In this document: one piece after another, positions 35,120-43,814 of the stretch | Layout: each line of letters starts with the position of its first letter | Numbering within the stretch: position 1 is the first letter of the stretch | From: Nannocystis bainbridge | GTDB taxonomy: Bacteria > Myxococcota_A > Polyangia > Nannocystales > Nannocystaceae | Assembly: GCF_028368995.1 (NCBI RefSeq) | Contig: NZ_JAQNDL010000001.1 | Location: 310,001-374,000 of the forward strand | Reading direction: 5' to 3' | DNA: 64,000 nt | Made by a program: the position numbers and the translations under genes | Notes under the pieces: generated by a model | Told to the model about the DNA's origin: nothing | What the model saw: the letters and a program-made list of their open reading frames with translations, nothing else | Database searches by the model: none

Positions 35120-36310
35120 TCACTGCGCGCGCTCGCGGCGGAGGCGACGGACCTGGGCGACGAAGTTCGCCAGCAGGTCGGTCGCGTCGTTGGGGCCCGG
35201 GCCCGCCTCCGGGTGGTACTGGACCGAGCCGATCGGGCGTCCGCGCACCCGCAGGCCGGCGCAGGTGCCGTCGAACAGGTTCAGGTGGGTCAGCGCCGCC
35301 CCGGCCCCGAGCGACTCGAGGTCGACCGCGAAGCCGTGGTTCTGCGACGTGATCGCCACCTTCTTGTCGTCCTCGTTGCGGACCGGGTGGTTGCCGCCGT
35401 GGTGGCCGAACTTCATCTTGAACGTGCGGCCGCCGAGCGCCAGCGCCAGCAGCTGATGGCCGAGGCACACCCCGAACACCGGCGGCAGCCCCTGCGCCGC
35501 CAGCAGCCCGCGCAGCTCGGCGATCACCGCCGTCGCCGCCGCCGGGTCGCCGGGCCCGTTGCTGAGCAGGATCCCGTCGGGCCGCAGCGCCAGCACCGCG
35601 GACGCCGAGGTATTCGCCGGCACCACCGTCACCCGCGCGCCCGCGTCGCGCAGGCGGCGGAGGATGCTGAGCTTGATCCCGTAGTCCCACACCACCACGT
35701 GCACGTCGGCCGCCGGCGCCGCGTGCTGCCAGCTCGGCTGGTCCCACGCGTACGTCTTCGTCGTCGTCACCCGGCCCGTCAGGTCCTGGCCCTCCATCGA
35801 CGGCGCCGAGCGGGCCAGCGCCAGCAACTTTTCGACGTCGTCGGTCTCGCTCGACAGCGCCGCCATCACCGCGCCGCGGTCGCGCAGGTGGCGGGTCAGC
35901 GCCCGCGTATCGACCTCGGCCAGCCCCGGCAGGCGCTTGCGCGCCAGGTAGCTGCCCAGGTCCTCCTGCGCGCGCCAGCTCGAGACCACCGGCGACAGCG
36001 CGCGCACGATCAGGCCGGCGCAGCCGTGCCCGCGCGACTCCTCGTCGTCCGCGTTGACGCCGGTGTTGCCGACCTCCGCCACCGTCAGGCACACCAACTG
36101 CCCGGTGTACGACGGGTCGGTGACGATCTCCTGGTAGCCCGTCATCGAAGTGTTGAACACCACCTCGCCGACCACGGTCGTCGCGGCGCCGAAGCCGAGC
36201 CCGCGGAACACCCGGCCGTCGGCCAGGACCAGCGCGCCCGGACGCGCGGCGGGCCCTCCGGCGGTGAGCGGGCGGGCGGCGAGGTCGGGACGGGCTGTCG
36301 CTTGGGTCAT
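35120..36310 (-). CDS. carA: Carbamoyl-phosphate synthase small subunit
   Basis: 396 residues. The N-terminal CPSase small-chain domain has NTSMTGYQEIVTDPSYTGQ. The C-terminal class I glutamine amidotransferase has nucleophile C282 in 'VFGVCLGHQLLALALGG' and H366/E368 in 'VQYHPEAGPGPND'. It supplies ammonia from glutamine to CarB for pyrimidine and arginine synthesis. carB is not in the window. It follows pyrB by 19 bases, making a pyrB-carA transcription unit. Confidence 0.95.
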   Translation of the reverse strand: MTQATARPDLAARPLTAGGPAARPGALVLADGRVFRGLGFGAATTVVGEVVFNTSMTGYQEIVTDPSYTGQLVCLTVAEVGNTGVNADDEESRGHGCAGLIVRALSPVVSSWRAQEDLGSYLARKRLPGLAEVDTRALTRHLRDRGAVMAALSSETDDVEKLLALARSAPSMEGQDLTGRVTTTKTYAWDQPSWQHAAPAADVHVVVWDYGIKLSILRRLRDAGARVTVVPANTSASAVLALRPDGILLSNGPGDPAAATAVIAELRGLLAAQGLPPVFGVCLGHQLLALALGGRTFKMKFGHHGGNHPVRNEDDKKVAITSQNHGFAVDLESLGAGAALTHLNLFDGTCAGLRVRGRPIGSVQYHPEAGPGPNDATDLLANFVAQVRRLRRERAQ

Positions 36311-36329
36311 GGTCCTCCAGACATGTTCT

Positions 36330-37334
36330 TCAGAGCAGCTCGACCCCGCAGGCGCGGGCCAGCACCGCCATGCGGACCGCCACGCCGAGGGTGACCTGGC
36401 GGAGGATCCGGCTGTGTGGGCCGTCGGCGACCGCGTCGGCGATCTCGACGCCGCGGTTGATCGGCCCCGGGTGCATCACGATCGCCCCGGGCGCGAGCAG
36501 GCCGAGGCGCGCGGGCGTCAGCCCCCAGGCCGCGTGATAGCTCGCCGCGTCCGGGATCGCCACGTCGGCGCCGAGGCGCTCGCGCTGGATCCGTAGCATC
36601 ACCGCCACGTCGGCCCCGCGCAGCGCCTCGTCGAGGCTCGGCGCCGCCGTCGCCCCCAGGCGCGCGGCCAGCTCGGGCGGCGCCAGGTCGCCGGGTCCCG
36701 CGACCACGCACTCGGCCCCGAGCGTGCGGAACAGCTGCAGGTCCGAGTGGGCCACCCGGCCGTGGCGGACATCGCCGCAGACCGCCACGCGCAGCCCGCT
36801 CATCGCCCCCTGGCTCGGCGCCCGGCCGAACGCCTCGAGGATCGTCAGCGCGTCGAGCAGCGCCTGCGTCGGGTGCTCGTTGACGCCGTCGCCGGCGTTG
36901 ACGACGCGGGCGCGCATGACCTCGGTCCACGCGCGCGGCACCCCGTCGCGGCGGTCGCGGACCACCACCGCGTCGAAGCCCATCGCGTCGAGGTTCTCCA
37001 GCGCGTCGCGCTCCGTCTCGCCCTTGCTGGCCGAGCTGGCGGCGTCTTGCACGAAGTGCACGACCTCGGCGCCGAGCCGGCGCGCCGCGACCTCGAAGCT
37101 GAGGCGGGTGCGCGTGCTCGGCTCGGAGAACACGCTCAAGATCTGGGCCCCGCGCAGGATCGGCAGCTCGCGCGCCCCGCCGCCCTCGGCCAGCGGCAGC
37201 ACGCGGGTGGCGGCGGCCAGCACGGCGCAGGCCTCGGCCGGCGACAGGTCGGCGATCTCGCACAGGTCGCGGCCGGGACGACGACCCCGCCGCGTTGCCG
37301 CGCCCCCGTCGCCGCTGTCGCCTGCGCGGTGCAT
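36330..37334 (-). CDS. pyrB: Aspartate carbamoyltransferase catalytic subunit
   Basis: 334 residues. After a ~20-residue polar N-terminal extension come the carbamoyl-phosphate motif SEPSTRTRLSFE and 'HPTQALLDALTI'. 'MHPGPINRGVEI' is the third diagnostic motif. It joins carbamoyl phosphate and aspartate, the committed step of pyrimidine synthesis. First gene of the minus-strand pyrB-carA pair. No regulatory leader was recognised upstream in the 130 bases to the divergent CinA-like gene. Confidence 0.95.
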   Translation of the reverse strand: MHRAGDSGDGGAATRRGRRPGRDLCEIADLSPAEACAVLAAATRVLPLAEGGGARELPILRGAQILSVFSEPSTRTRLSFEVAARRLGAEVVHFVQDAASSASKGETERDALENLDAMGFDAVVVRDRRDGVPRAWTEVMRARVVNAGDGVNEHPTQALLDALTILEAFGRAPSQGAMSGLRVAVCGDVRHGRVAHSDLQLFRTLGAECVVAGPGDLAPPELAARLGATAAPSLDEALRGADVAVMLRIQRERLGADVAIPDAASYHAAWGLTPARLGLLAPGAIVMHPGPINRGVEIADAVADGPHSRILRQVTLGVAVRMAVLARACGVELL

Positions 37335-37466
37335 CGTTTCTACCTGGCGCGGAGGGATAGCGCCGGCCCGCGCTTCGCGTCAACCCGCGCCTCCCCTCGC
37401 GCCCGGACCGCGGCGGTGCCCTGGCTCACCTGCCTGTCACTCCTGGTACCCTGCGACCAGGGCCCC

Positions 37467-38285
37467 ATGGACCGCGAACCCTCCGTCACCAGCGCCGCCG
37501 TCCTCCTCATCGGCAACGAGCTCCTCAGCGGCAAGATCCGCGACCAGAACGGCCACGAGCTGGCGAAGATGATGCGCCGGCGAGGGATCCGCCTGGTCGA
37601 GATGTGCACCGTCGAGGACGACCTCGGCGCCATCGGCGAGGCCTTGCTGCGCCTGCTCGCCCGCGTGCCGCTGGTGTTCACCAGCGGCGGCGTCGGCCCC
37701 ACCCACGACGACGTGACGATGGAGGCGATCGCCCGCGCCATCGGTCGCCCGCTGCGACGCGACCCCGACATGGAGCGGACCCTGCGCGCCCACTTCGGCG
37801 AGCGCATCACCGACGCCGCGCTGAAGATGGCCGACCTGCCCGAGGGCACCGCCTTGACCGCCGCGCGCGGCTGGCCGGTGATGCGGATCGACCTGCCCCC
37901 CGGTGCGCAGGCGAGTGCGCGGCGGATCTACGTGTTGCCCGGCATCCCCGAGCTGTGCCGGGCCAAGATCGAAGCGCTCGAGAAGATCCCCGGCGAGCTG
38001 CCCGACGCTGGCGGTTGGGCGCTGGAGACCCTGCACACGGAGATGGACGAGTCCGACCTGGCGGCCAGCTTGAACCGGGTCGTGGCCGCCTATCCGGAGG
38101 TCGAGATCGGGTCCTATCCGCGCTGGCTCAGCGGTGACGACGGGCGGCTGCGCTGCGTCGTGCGCGTGACCTTTGAGGCCATCGGCGAGCACAGCGGGCG
38201 AGCGGGCGCCGCCCGGGACGCCCTCGCGGTGGCGCTCGGTGACGCGGCCGTCTTGGCGGTCCCGGCGGACGGCGCGCTGTTGTGA
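37467..38285 (+). CDS. CinA-like MoaB/MogA-domain protein
   Basis: 272 residues from ATG 37467. The molybdopterin-binding-like domain has 'AVLLIGNELLSGKIRDQNGH', 'VFTSGGVGPTHDDVTMEAIA' and 'IYVLPGIPELCRAKIE'. The C-terminal NMN deamidase half of full CinA is missing, so this is the short COG1058-only form. Role uncertain: nucleotide (ADP-ribose/NAD) housekeeping is suspected for the family. It starts a plus-strand run with a lipoprotein and TerC. Confidence 0.85.
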   Translation: MDREPSVTSAAVLLIGNELLSGKIRDQNGHELAKMMRRRGIRLVEMCTVEDDLGAIGEALLRLLARVPLVFTSGGVGPTHDDVTMEAIARAIGRPLRRDPDMERTLRAHFGERITDAALKMADLPEGTALTAARGWPVMRIDLPPGAQASARRIYVLPGIPELCRAKIEALEKIPGELPDAGGWALETLHTEMDESDLAASLNRVVAAYPEVEIGSYPRWLSGDDGRLRCVVRVTFEAIGEHSGRAGAARDALAVALGDAAVLAVPADGALL

Positions 38286-38324
38286 ACATCCCTCCGCCGA
38301 AAGTTCCGTGCTAGCTTCCGGGCC

Positions 38325-38843
38325 ATGCGCCGCAGCCTGACCGCGCTCTTCTTCACCAGCGCATTGCTGGCCGTCTCTGGGTGCAGCCAGCCCAAGAAGG
38401 ACATCCTGGCGCTCCCCGCGGCGTACGACCCGCAGGGCGCCGACCTCACCTTTAACAAGAAGAACCTGGAGAGCTTCAACACGATGAAGCCCCAGGAGCG
38501 GGCGGACTTCGTCAAGGCGCTGCAGGACAAGCCCGGCAGCTTCCGCGGCCAGGCGGTCACCGAGGCGGGCAACGGCCTCGCGGCCGGCGTCGAGGGCTCC
38601 GAGCACGGCCCGTGGGAGACCTTCGCCCACGTCACCGAGCCGGTGCTGTTCGAGATCACGATCGATTACCGCATCTTCTCGACCGAGGAGCTGGGCCGGC
38701 CGCTGGGTCGCAACCTCCCGATCTCCTTCACCGGTACGCTCGTCGACCTGCGTTACGACGCCGAGTCGAAGCCGCGCAAGCTGACCATCCAGGTCAAGGC
38801 CGACGCGATGGCGCTGATCACCGACAAGACCCCCGCGAGCTGA
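38325..38843 (+). CDS. Small lipoprotein of unknown function
   Basis: 172 residues. MRRSLTALFFTSALLAVSGC is a lipoprotein signal with lipobox VSGC (Cys20). The mature domain is mixed alpha/beta ('FEITIDYRIFSTEELGRPLG', 'ISFTGTLVDLRYD', 'RKLTIQVKADAMALI'), possibly a small OB or beta-sandwich fold. It is 10 bases before the terC-like gene, so probably co-transcribed. No family recognised. Confidence 0.75.
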   Translation: MRRSLTALFFTSALLAVSGCSQPKKDILALPAAYDPQGADLTFNKKNLESFNTMKPQERADFVKALQDKPGSFRGQAVTEAGNGLAAGVEGSEHGPWETFAHVTEPVLFEITIDYRIFSTEELGRPLGRNLPISFTGTLVDLRYDAESKPRKLTIQVKADAMALITDKTPAS

Positions 38844-38853
38844 GCGAGCGCCC

Positions 38854-39828
38854 TTGTTAGACTCTGTCGGCTCACCCCTGACCTGGGTCGCGTTCCTCGT
38901 CGGCATCCTCGTCCTGCTGGCGATCGACCTCGGTCTCTTCAACCGCAAGCCGCGCCGCATCTCGATGCGCGAGGCGCTGATGTGGTCGTGCATCTGGGTG
39001 CTGCTCAGCCTGGCCTTCAACGGCTGGGTCTGGCACGCCTTCGGCGACGAGAAGGCGCTCGAGTTCCTCAGCGCCTACCTGATCGAGAAGGCGCTCTCGG
39101 TCGACAACATCTTCGTGTTCATCGTCCTGTTCCGCTACATGCGGGTCCAGCAGGAGTACATGCACCGGATCCTGTTCGCCGGGATCCTCGGCGCGCTGAT
39201 CCTGCGCGGCATCTTCATCCTCGCCGGCCTGGCGCTGATCGAGATGTTCACCTTCTCGCTGTACCTGTTCGGCGGCTTCCTGGTGTTCACCGGCCTGCGC
39301 CTGCTGTTCGTGCGCGAGGGCGGGGGCGACGGCGAAGAGGCCGGCCAGGACAACTTCGTCAAGCGCTGGGCCGAGAAGTTCTTCCGCGTCACCAAGGACT
39401 TCCAGGGCCCGCGCTTCTTCGTCACCAAGGACGGCAAGCGCTACGTGACGACCCTGTTCGTCACCCTGCTGATGGTCGAGACCGCCGACGTCGTGTTCGC
39501 GCTCGACTCGATCCCCGCCATCTTCGGCATCAGCACCGACCCGTTCATCGTCTTCACCAGCAACGTGTGCGCGGTGATGGGCCTGCGGGCCATGTTCTTC
39601 CTGCTGGAGAACGTGATCGACCGCTTCTGGCTGCTCAAGTACGGCCTCGGCCTGGTGCTCTCGTTCGTCGGCGTCAAGATGCTGCTCGGCGTCGGCTACG
39701 CCCCCTACGTCGAGCCGTTCCACATCCCGATCGGCATCTCGCTCGGCGTCGTCTCGGCCCTGATCGGCGGCACCATCGTCCTGAGCCTGCTGTTCCCGCC
39801 CAGCCACCCGCCCGAGGCGAAGTCGTAG
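38854..39828 (+). CDS. TerC/Alx-family membrane protein
   Basis: 324 residues from TTG 38854. About nine transmembrane segments. Family motifs are 'FLSAYLIEKALSVDNIFVF', 'YVTTLFVTLLMVETADVVFA' (followed by LDSIP), and membrane-buried Asp and Glu. TerC/Alx proteins are linked to manganese export and metal or tellurite handling. The start follows the lipoprotein stop by ten bases. A perfect 34-bp palindrome lies 14 bases after the stop. Confidence 0.9.
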   Translation: MLDSVGSPLTWVAFLVGILVLLAIDLGLFNRKPRRISMREALMWSCIWVLLSLAFNGWVWHAFGDEKALEFLSAYLIEKALSVDNIFVFIVLFRYMRVQQEYMHRILFAGILGALILRGIFILAGLALIEMFTFSLYLFGGFLVFTGLRLLFVREGGGDGEEAGQDNFVKRWAEKFFRVTKDFQGPRFFVTKDGKRYVTTLFVTLLMVETADVVFALDSIPAIFGISTDPFIVFTSNVCAVMGLRAMFFLLENVIDRFWLLKYGLGLVLSFVGVKMLLGVGYAPYVEPFHIPIGISLGVVSALIGGTIVLSLLFPPSHPPEAKS

Positions 39829-39841
39829 CCTGACCGCGGGG

Positions 39842-39875
39842 ACATGCGCGAAGGGACATGTCCCTTCGCGCATGT
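39842..39875. repeat. Perfect 34-bp palindrome after terC
   Basis: ACATGCGCGAAGGGACA and its exact reverse complement meet at TGTCCC, forming a 34-bp palindrome centred on ACATGT. It contains nested family arms (GGGACATGTCCC) and could fold as a 15-bp hairpin with a 4-nt CATG loop or as two small hairpins. Confidence 0.85.
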
Positions 39876-40209
39876 GAATGCGGCGCGCCGACCCGGCTCC
39901 TCGTGCTGCCGACTCGCGGCGGTGGGTTCGCGCGGCCCCGGCCGCTGCGACGGAAATCGCTCAGAGCCCGCGACCCGCGCTGTCGCCCTCCGTCCTCGCG
40001 GCCCCTCACGCACCCTTGCGATCCCCGGGGCGCGGGAACGCAGGTTCAAGCCGCGGCAGACGACGCGACCCTCGCTGGCGACCTCTGCCCTCGCTACCCA
40101 CGAGTGATTCTGCCCTCGCGGCCGCCCGGACCCGCCGCGCTCACGCTCCTTCGCGGACCTGCGGCGCGGCGCCCCGGAACGGCCGCCCGCCCGCGGTGTC
40201 TCATCGGCC
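39876..40209. other. Intergenic region before the HEAT-like secreted protein
   Basis: About 330 bases without repeats or a convincing gene. Presumably the promoter of the gene at 40210, though I cannot assign one. Confidence 0.35.
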
Positions 40210-41994
40210 ATGCCGTCCGCCGCGCTCGCGCTCGTCCTCGCCCTCGCGCCCGCCGCCGCATCGACAGGTACTTTGGGACAGGCCGCCTGGGACAGCGCCG
40301 CCATGAGCGCCCGCGACATGGTCGATCGCGCCGGCCTGGTCCGGCCGGGTCAAAAGACTCGCGGCGAGTTGGTCGCCGCCGCCGGCCTCTCGCGCGCCGA
40401 CGTCGTCCGTGTCCTGGGGGACATGTTCACCGCCTGCGGCGGCGCCGCCTGCCCGGCCCTGCAGAGTGACGAGCCGGCCCGGATCCTGCTCGACACCCTC
40501 GGCGAGATCGGCGTGTTGGCCGACGCGCCGCTGCTCCTGCGCCTCGACGCGGTCAGCATCTACCAGGCCGAGCGGAGCCTCGAGGCGATCCTCACCCGCG
40601 CCATGGCCGACGCCATCCCGAAGGCCCGCTGCGCCCCTCCGACCCGCAGCGAGCTCGCCACTGCCCGCCTCGCGCTGGCCGACTTCGCCGTCCTCCGCCG
40701 CCACGGCGACGTGCTTCAGGGCGACGCGCCGACCCCCGCCGAGCTCGACGACCTCGCCTACTTCTTCGCCGCCGTCGCCGACACCGGCCCCGAGGTCGGC
40801 CGCACGCGCGAGGCTGGCGGCGCGCGCAAGCCGGCAGCGCCCGACCCCGAGAGCGATCGCCTCGCCGCCGCCGTCGCTGACGCCAAGACCCGCGGCGACG
40901 TCGCTGGCCTCGTGCAGCACGGCCGCGCCTACCTGGCTCGCCTCGGCTTCCCGGGCCCGCTCGACAGCAGCGCCGAGACCCACTGGGCGTGGGGCGGCGC
41001 CCGCTACTCCTACGTCTTCCGCGACCTCGCCCTCGGCGCCGAGCTGCTCGGCGACCCGACTCTCGCCGGTGAGCTCTACCGCCGCGCCAACCCCGGCGGC
41101 GGCATGTGCGGCACTAGCGTCTCTTACCGCTGGAGCGAGCAGGTCCGCGGCGCCATCCGCAGCGCCGAGCGGACCGGCGACTGCCGCGTCGCCATGGCCG
41201 AGCGGCTGCTCGACGTGGATGGCCCGAGGGACATGTACCCAAAGCCAGCCCCTGCCAGCATCGACTACGGCCCGGCCCGCCTGGCCGAGGCCGGCTTCGA
41301 CGTGGCCCGGCTGTACCGCGGCGCCATCCTCACCGCCGGTCGCGACGGCGAGCCCGCGGAGGTCCGCGCCGCGCTCGAGCGGGCGCCCGAGCCGCTGCGC
41401 AGCGCCGCCCTGGCTCGCCTGGCCCGCCGCGGCCCCGAGGCCTGGGAGGCCCGCGTCCACGCCCTCGAGGGCCTGGCCGACGTCGTCGGTCGCCCCGCCG
41501 TCGCCGAGCTCGAGCGGATGCTGCCGCTGCTCGCCGACGGTCCGCGCCAGCGCGCGCTCGAAGCCATCGGCGAGCTCGCCGACCGCCCCGCGTGGGACCC
41601 GTGCGACCCCGACGAGGCCGGCATCTACTTCAGCAGCTACAGCAGCCAGTGGTCGCGCCACGTCACCAGCCTCGGCGACAGCTGCGACACCGTCCTGCGC
41701 CTGCACGAGGCGGGCCCGCTGGCCCTCTCGCTCACCGCCTGGCTCGCCGACGCCAACCCCGACACCCGCGAGGCCGCCGCCGCCGCGCTCGGCAAGATCG
41801 GCCACCGCGCCGCCCTCCCGGCCCTGCGCGCCAGCAAACGCGACCGCTTCTACCCGGACGACTCGAAGCGCTGCGACGACGGAAATTGCCACATCTACTT
41901 CCCGGTCCGCGAGGCCGCCGCCGAGGCGATCGTCGCCATCCGCGAGCGCAGCGTCCACGACGCCCGCTGGCGCCGCAACGACGCCCACCGCTGA
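40210..41994 (+). CDS. Exported alpha-helical protein with HEAT-like repeats
   Basis: 594 residues. Signal peptide MPSAALALVLALAPAAAS. The mature protein is Ala/Leu/Arg-rich and helical. The C-terminal part carries HEAT-like repeats ('LALSLTAWLADANPDTREAA', 'ALGKIGHRAALPALRAS', 'REAAAEAIVAIRER'). Middle segments contain Cys pairs (CGGAACPAL, GGGMCGTSVSY, CDDGNCHIYF). Likely a periplasmic scaffold. No enzyme motif seen. A repeat copy is read through as VDGPRDMYP (~41217-41236). Confidence 0.65.
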   Translation: MPSAALALVLALAPAAASTGTLGQAAWDSAAMSARDMVDRAGLVRPGQKTRGELVAAAGLSRADVVRVLGDMFTACGGAACPALQSDEPARILLDTLGEIGVLADAPLLLRLDAVSIYQAERSLEAILTRAMADAIPKARCAPPTRSELATARLALADFAVLRRHGDVLQGDAPTPAELDDLAYFFAAVADTGPEVGRTREAGGARKPAAPDPESDRLAAAVADAKTRGDVAGLVQHGRAYLARLGFPGPLDSSAETHWAWGGARYSYVFRDLALGAELLGDPTLAGELYRRANPGGGMCGTSVSYRWSEQVRGAIRSAERTGDCRVAMAERLLDVDGPRDMYPKPAPASIDYGPARLAEAGFDVARLYRGAILTAGRDGEPAEVRAALERAPEPLRSAALARLARRGPEAWEARVHALEGLADVVGRPAVAELERMLPLLADGPRQRALEAIGELADRPAWDPCDPDEAGIYFSSYSSQWSRHVTSLGDSCDTVLRLHEAGPLALSLTAWLADANPDTREAAAAALGKIGHRAALPALRASKRDRFYPDDSKRCDDGNCHIYFPVREAAAEAIVAIRERSVHDARWRRNDAHR

Positions 41995-41995
41995 G

Positions 41996-42075
41996 CGCAT
42001 GTCCCTTTCGCCATGTCCTTACAGGCATGCCCTAAAATACATGCCCGTAAGCACATGTCCTCCAGGGCATGCCCC
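41996..42075. repeat. Array of CATGTCC/CATGCCC arms after the HEAT-like gene
   Basis: Six arms in about 80 bases: GCATGTCC, CCATGTCC, GGCATGCCC, ACATGCCC, ACATGTCC and GGCATGCCCC. The best hairpin is CATGTCC-TCCA-GGGCATG, where one pair is a G-T/U wobble. Confidence 0.7.
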
Positions 42076-42084
42076 AAAGTTCTA

Positions 42085-42120
42085 GCCGCCGATCACCCGC
42101 GGGCCGGCGGCCCCTTTTTT
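42085..42120 (+). terminator. Intrinsic terminator after the HEAT-like gene
   Basis: GCCGCC (42085-42090) pairs with GGCGGC (42106-42111) with an inner CCCGCGGG, followed by CCC and six T (42115-42120). This is a classical GC hairpin plus T-run and is separate from the CATGTCC array just upstream. The last T's overlap the stop codon of the opposing gene. Confidence 0.7.
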
Positions 42121-43801
42121 AAAGACCTTCGAGGTGGGCCCGCTGGACGATCCGCGCGTCGAGCGTCACATAGCCGCGCGGGCCGGCGCACAGGCGCACC
42201 GGGCTGAGGTCGACCAGCTCGAGGCGGCCCTCGCTGTCGACGCTGGCGACCCCGAAGTGGCGGACCAGCGCGTCGAGGCGGAGGAACAGCCCCGCCAGCT
42301 CGCGCAGCCCCGGGTCGTCCTTGCGGCGCAGCGGCACCCCCGCGACGATCGCCTGGGCGAACAGCATCGCCTCCGCCGGATCGAGCGGCGACAGCCGCAG
42401 CACCACCTCGTGGTGGCCCGCCAGCGCGCGCCCGAACAGCGCCGTCTCGCCGCTCTGCAGCGCCACCGCCCCGCAGTGGATCTCGAGCCCCTCGCCGATC
42501 TGCTCGGCCACCAGCACGCCGTCGAGGTGGGCCGTCGGCGCCCGCTCCTCGACGTTGGCCACGACCGTCGCGTAGGCCCGGCGGACCGCCGCCGAGGTCG
42601 TGAGATCGAGGACCACCGCCCCGAGCTCCTGCTTGCGCCGCAGGTCGGGGCTGACCGCCTTGAGCACCACCGGGAACCCGATCTGCTCGGCGAACTGGGC
42701 CGCGCCGCTGGCCGAGCCGGCCACCGCCTGGCGCGTCACCTCGATGCCGAAGCCGCGCAGCACCACCTTGCTCTCGTGCTCCGACAGCGCCTGCCCGGCC
42801 GAGCGCAGCACCTCCTCCGCGCGGGCCAGCGCCGCCGGATCGATCACCGGCGTCGGTTCGTCGGCGGCCGCGCGGACCAGCGCCTCGGCGCGCTCGCGGC
42901 GGAGCAATGCCCGCTGGGCCAGGAACGCGTCGGTCGTCGCGCTCGCCGGCCCGCGCAGGCGCAGGCCCGGGTGCGGCGCCGCCATCCCCGGGTCGTCGGC
43001 CTGCAGCGGCAGCGCCCGCTGCGCCTGGCGCCACAGCGCCGCCTGCGAGGCTGCCTCTTCGGACATGCCCTCGGCGACATGCCCCGAAGGACCTGTCCCC
43101 GGCGACATGCTCTGCGCGTCGAGCAGCAGCGCCAGCACCCCCGGGCTCGGGAACACCGGCCCCGTCAGCCGCTCGAGCGCGTGGGCGGCCGCCACCTGGC
43201 CGAGCGACGGGTGGCGCGGCTGATCGATCCGCGGCGCCTCGACCCCGAGCGGCACCACCACCTGGCGCGCCCCGGCGGTGCCGGCCCAGCGGGCCCAACC
43301 CGCGTGCAGGCTCGCCACTGGCACCATGCCCGCGACACGGCAGCCGGCCAGCTCGGGCGCCGCCAACCACTCGGACAGCCACGCCAGCGCCGGGCACAGC
43401 GACAGCCGCGGCTGCACCCCGGCGGCCACGAACGCGGCCCGCAGCCCCGCCAGCGCCCCCGCCTCGGGCCCGACCAGCACCAGCTCGCCGGCCTCCACCA
43501 TCACCTGCGCCGCCGGCCCGAGCACGCGCGACGTCAGCCCGACCGGCAGCTCCGGCCCCGTGATCACCAGCAGCGCCGGCGGCCGCTCGCGCAGCGCTCG
43601 CAGCAGCGTCGGCGACGGCTCGCGCGCGACCACCACCACCGCGCCCTGCTCGCGAACCCGCCGGGCCAGCGCCGCCTCGCCGAGCACCTCGCCGGCGCCG
43701 ACGAACGCGGCCCCGACGTCCTCGCCGACCAGCGCCTCGCCGGCCAGCAGCGCCCGCAGGGCCGACCTGGCCGGAGAGACAGATCGATCGGGAGCCGTCA
43801 C
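42119..43801 (-). CDS. Acyl-CoA synthetase (ADP-forming)-like protein with C-terminal ATP-grasp domain
   Basis: 560 residues from GTG 43801 (TTG 43804 possible). The N-terminal ~280 residues are Ala-rich and CoA-binding/ligase-like but diverged. The C-terminal ~220 residues are an ATP-grasp_5 domain: 'EHESKVVLRGFGIEVTRQAV', 'AEQIGFPVVLKAVSPDL', 'QIGEGLEIHCGA', 'RKDDPGLRELAGLFLRLDAL'. ADP-forming acetate-CoA ligase-type enzymes use this domain for phosphohistidine transfer. The catalytic His of the alpha part is not obvious, so activity is uncertain. A repeat-coded loop (SMSPGTGPSGHVAEGMSEE) sits between the halves. Downstream of the ETF-like gene, 13 bases away. Confidence 0.7.
   Translation of the reverse strand: MTAPDRSVSPARSALRALLAGEALVGEDVGAAFVGAGEVLGEAALARRVREQGAVVVVAREPSPTLLRALRERPPALLVITGPELPVGLTSRVLGPAAQVMVEAGELVLVGPEAGALAGLRAAFVAAGVQPRLSLCPALAWLSEWLAAPELAGCRVAGMVPVASLHAGWARWAGTAGARQVVVPLGVEAPRIDQPRHPSLGQVAAAHALERLTGPVFPSPGVLALLLDAQSMSPGTGPSGHVAEGMSEEAASQAALWRQAQRALPLQADDPGMAAPHPGLRLRGPASATTDAFLAQRALLRRERAEALVRAAADEPTPVIDPAALARAEEVLRSAGQALSEHESKVVLRGFGIEVTRQAVAGSASGAAQFAEQIGFPVVLKAVSPDLRRKQELGAVVLDLTTSAAVRRAYATVVANVEERAPTAHLDGVLVAEQIGEGLEIHCGAVALQSGETALFGRALAGHHEVVLRLSPLDPAEAMLFAQAIVAGVPLRRKDDPGLRELAGLFLRLDALVRHFGVASVDSEGRLELVDLSPVRLCAGPRGYVTLDARIVQRAHLEGL
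43060..43112. repeat. CATGTCC-family cluster inside the ATP-grasp gene
   Basis: GGACATGCCC, CATGCCCCGAAGGACC and TGTCCCCGGCGACATG occur consecutively in frame and encode a hydrophilic interdomain loop. Confidence 0.65.
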
Positions 43802-43814
43802 CAAGGCGCGCCCG

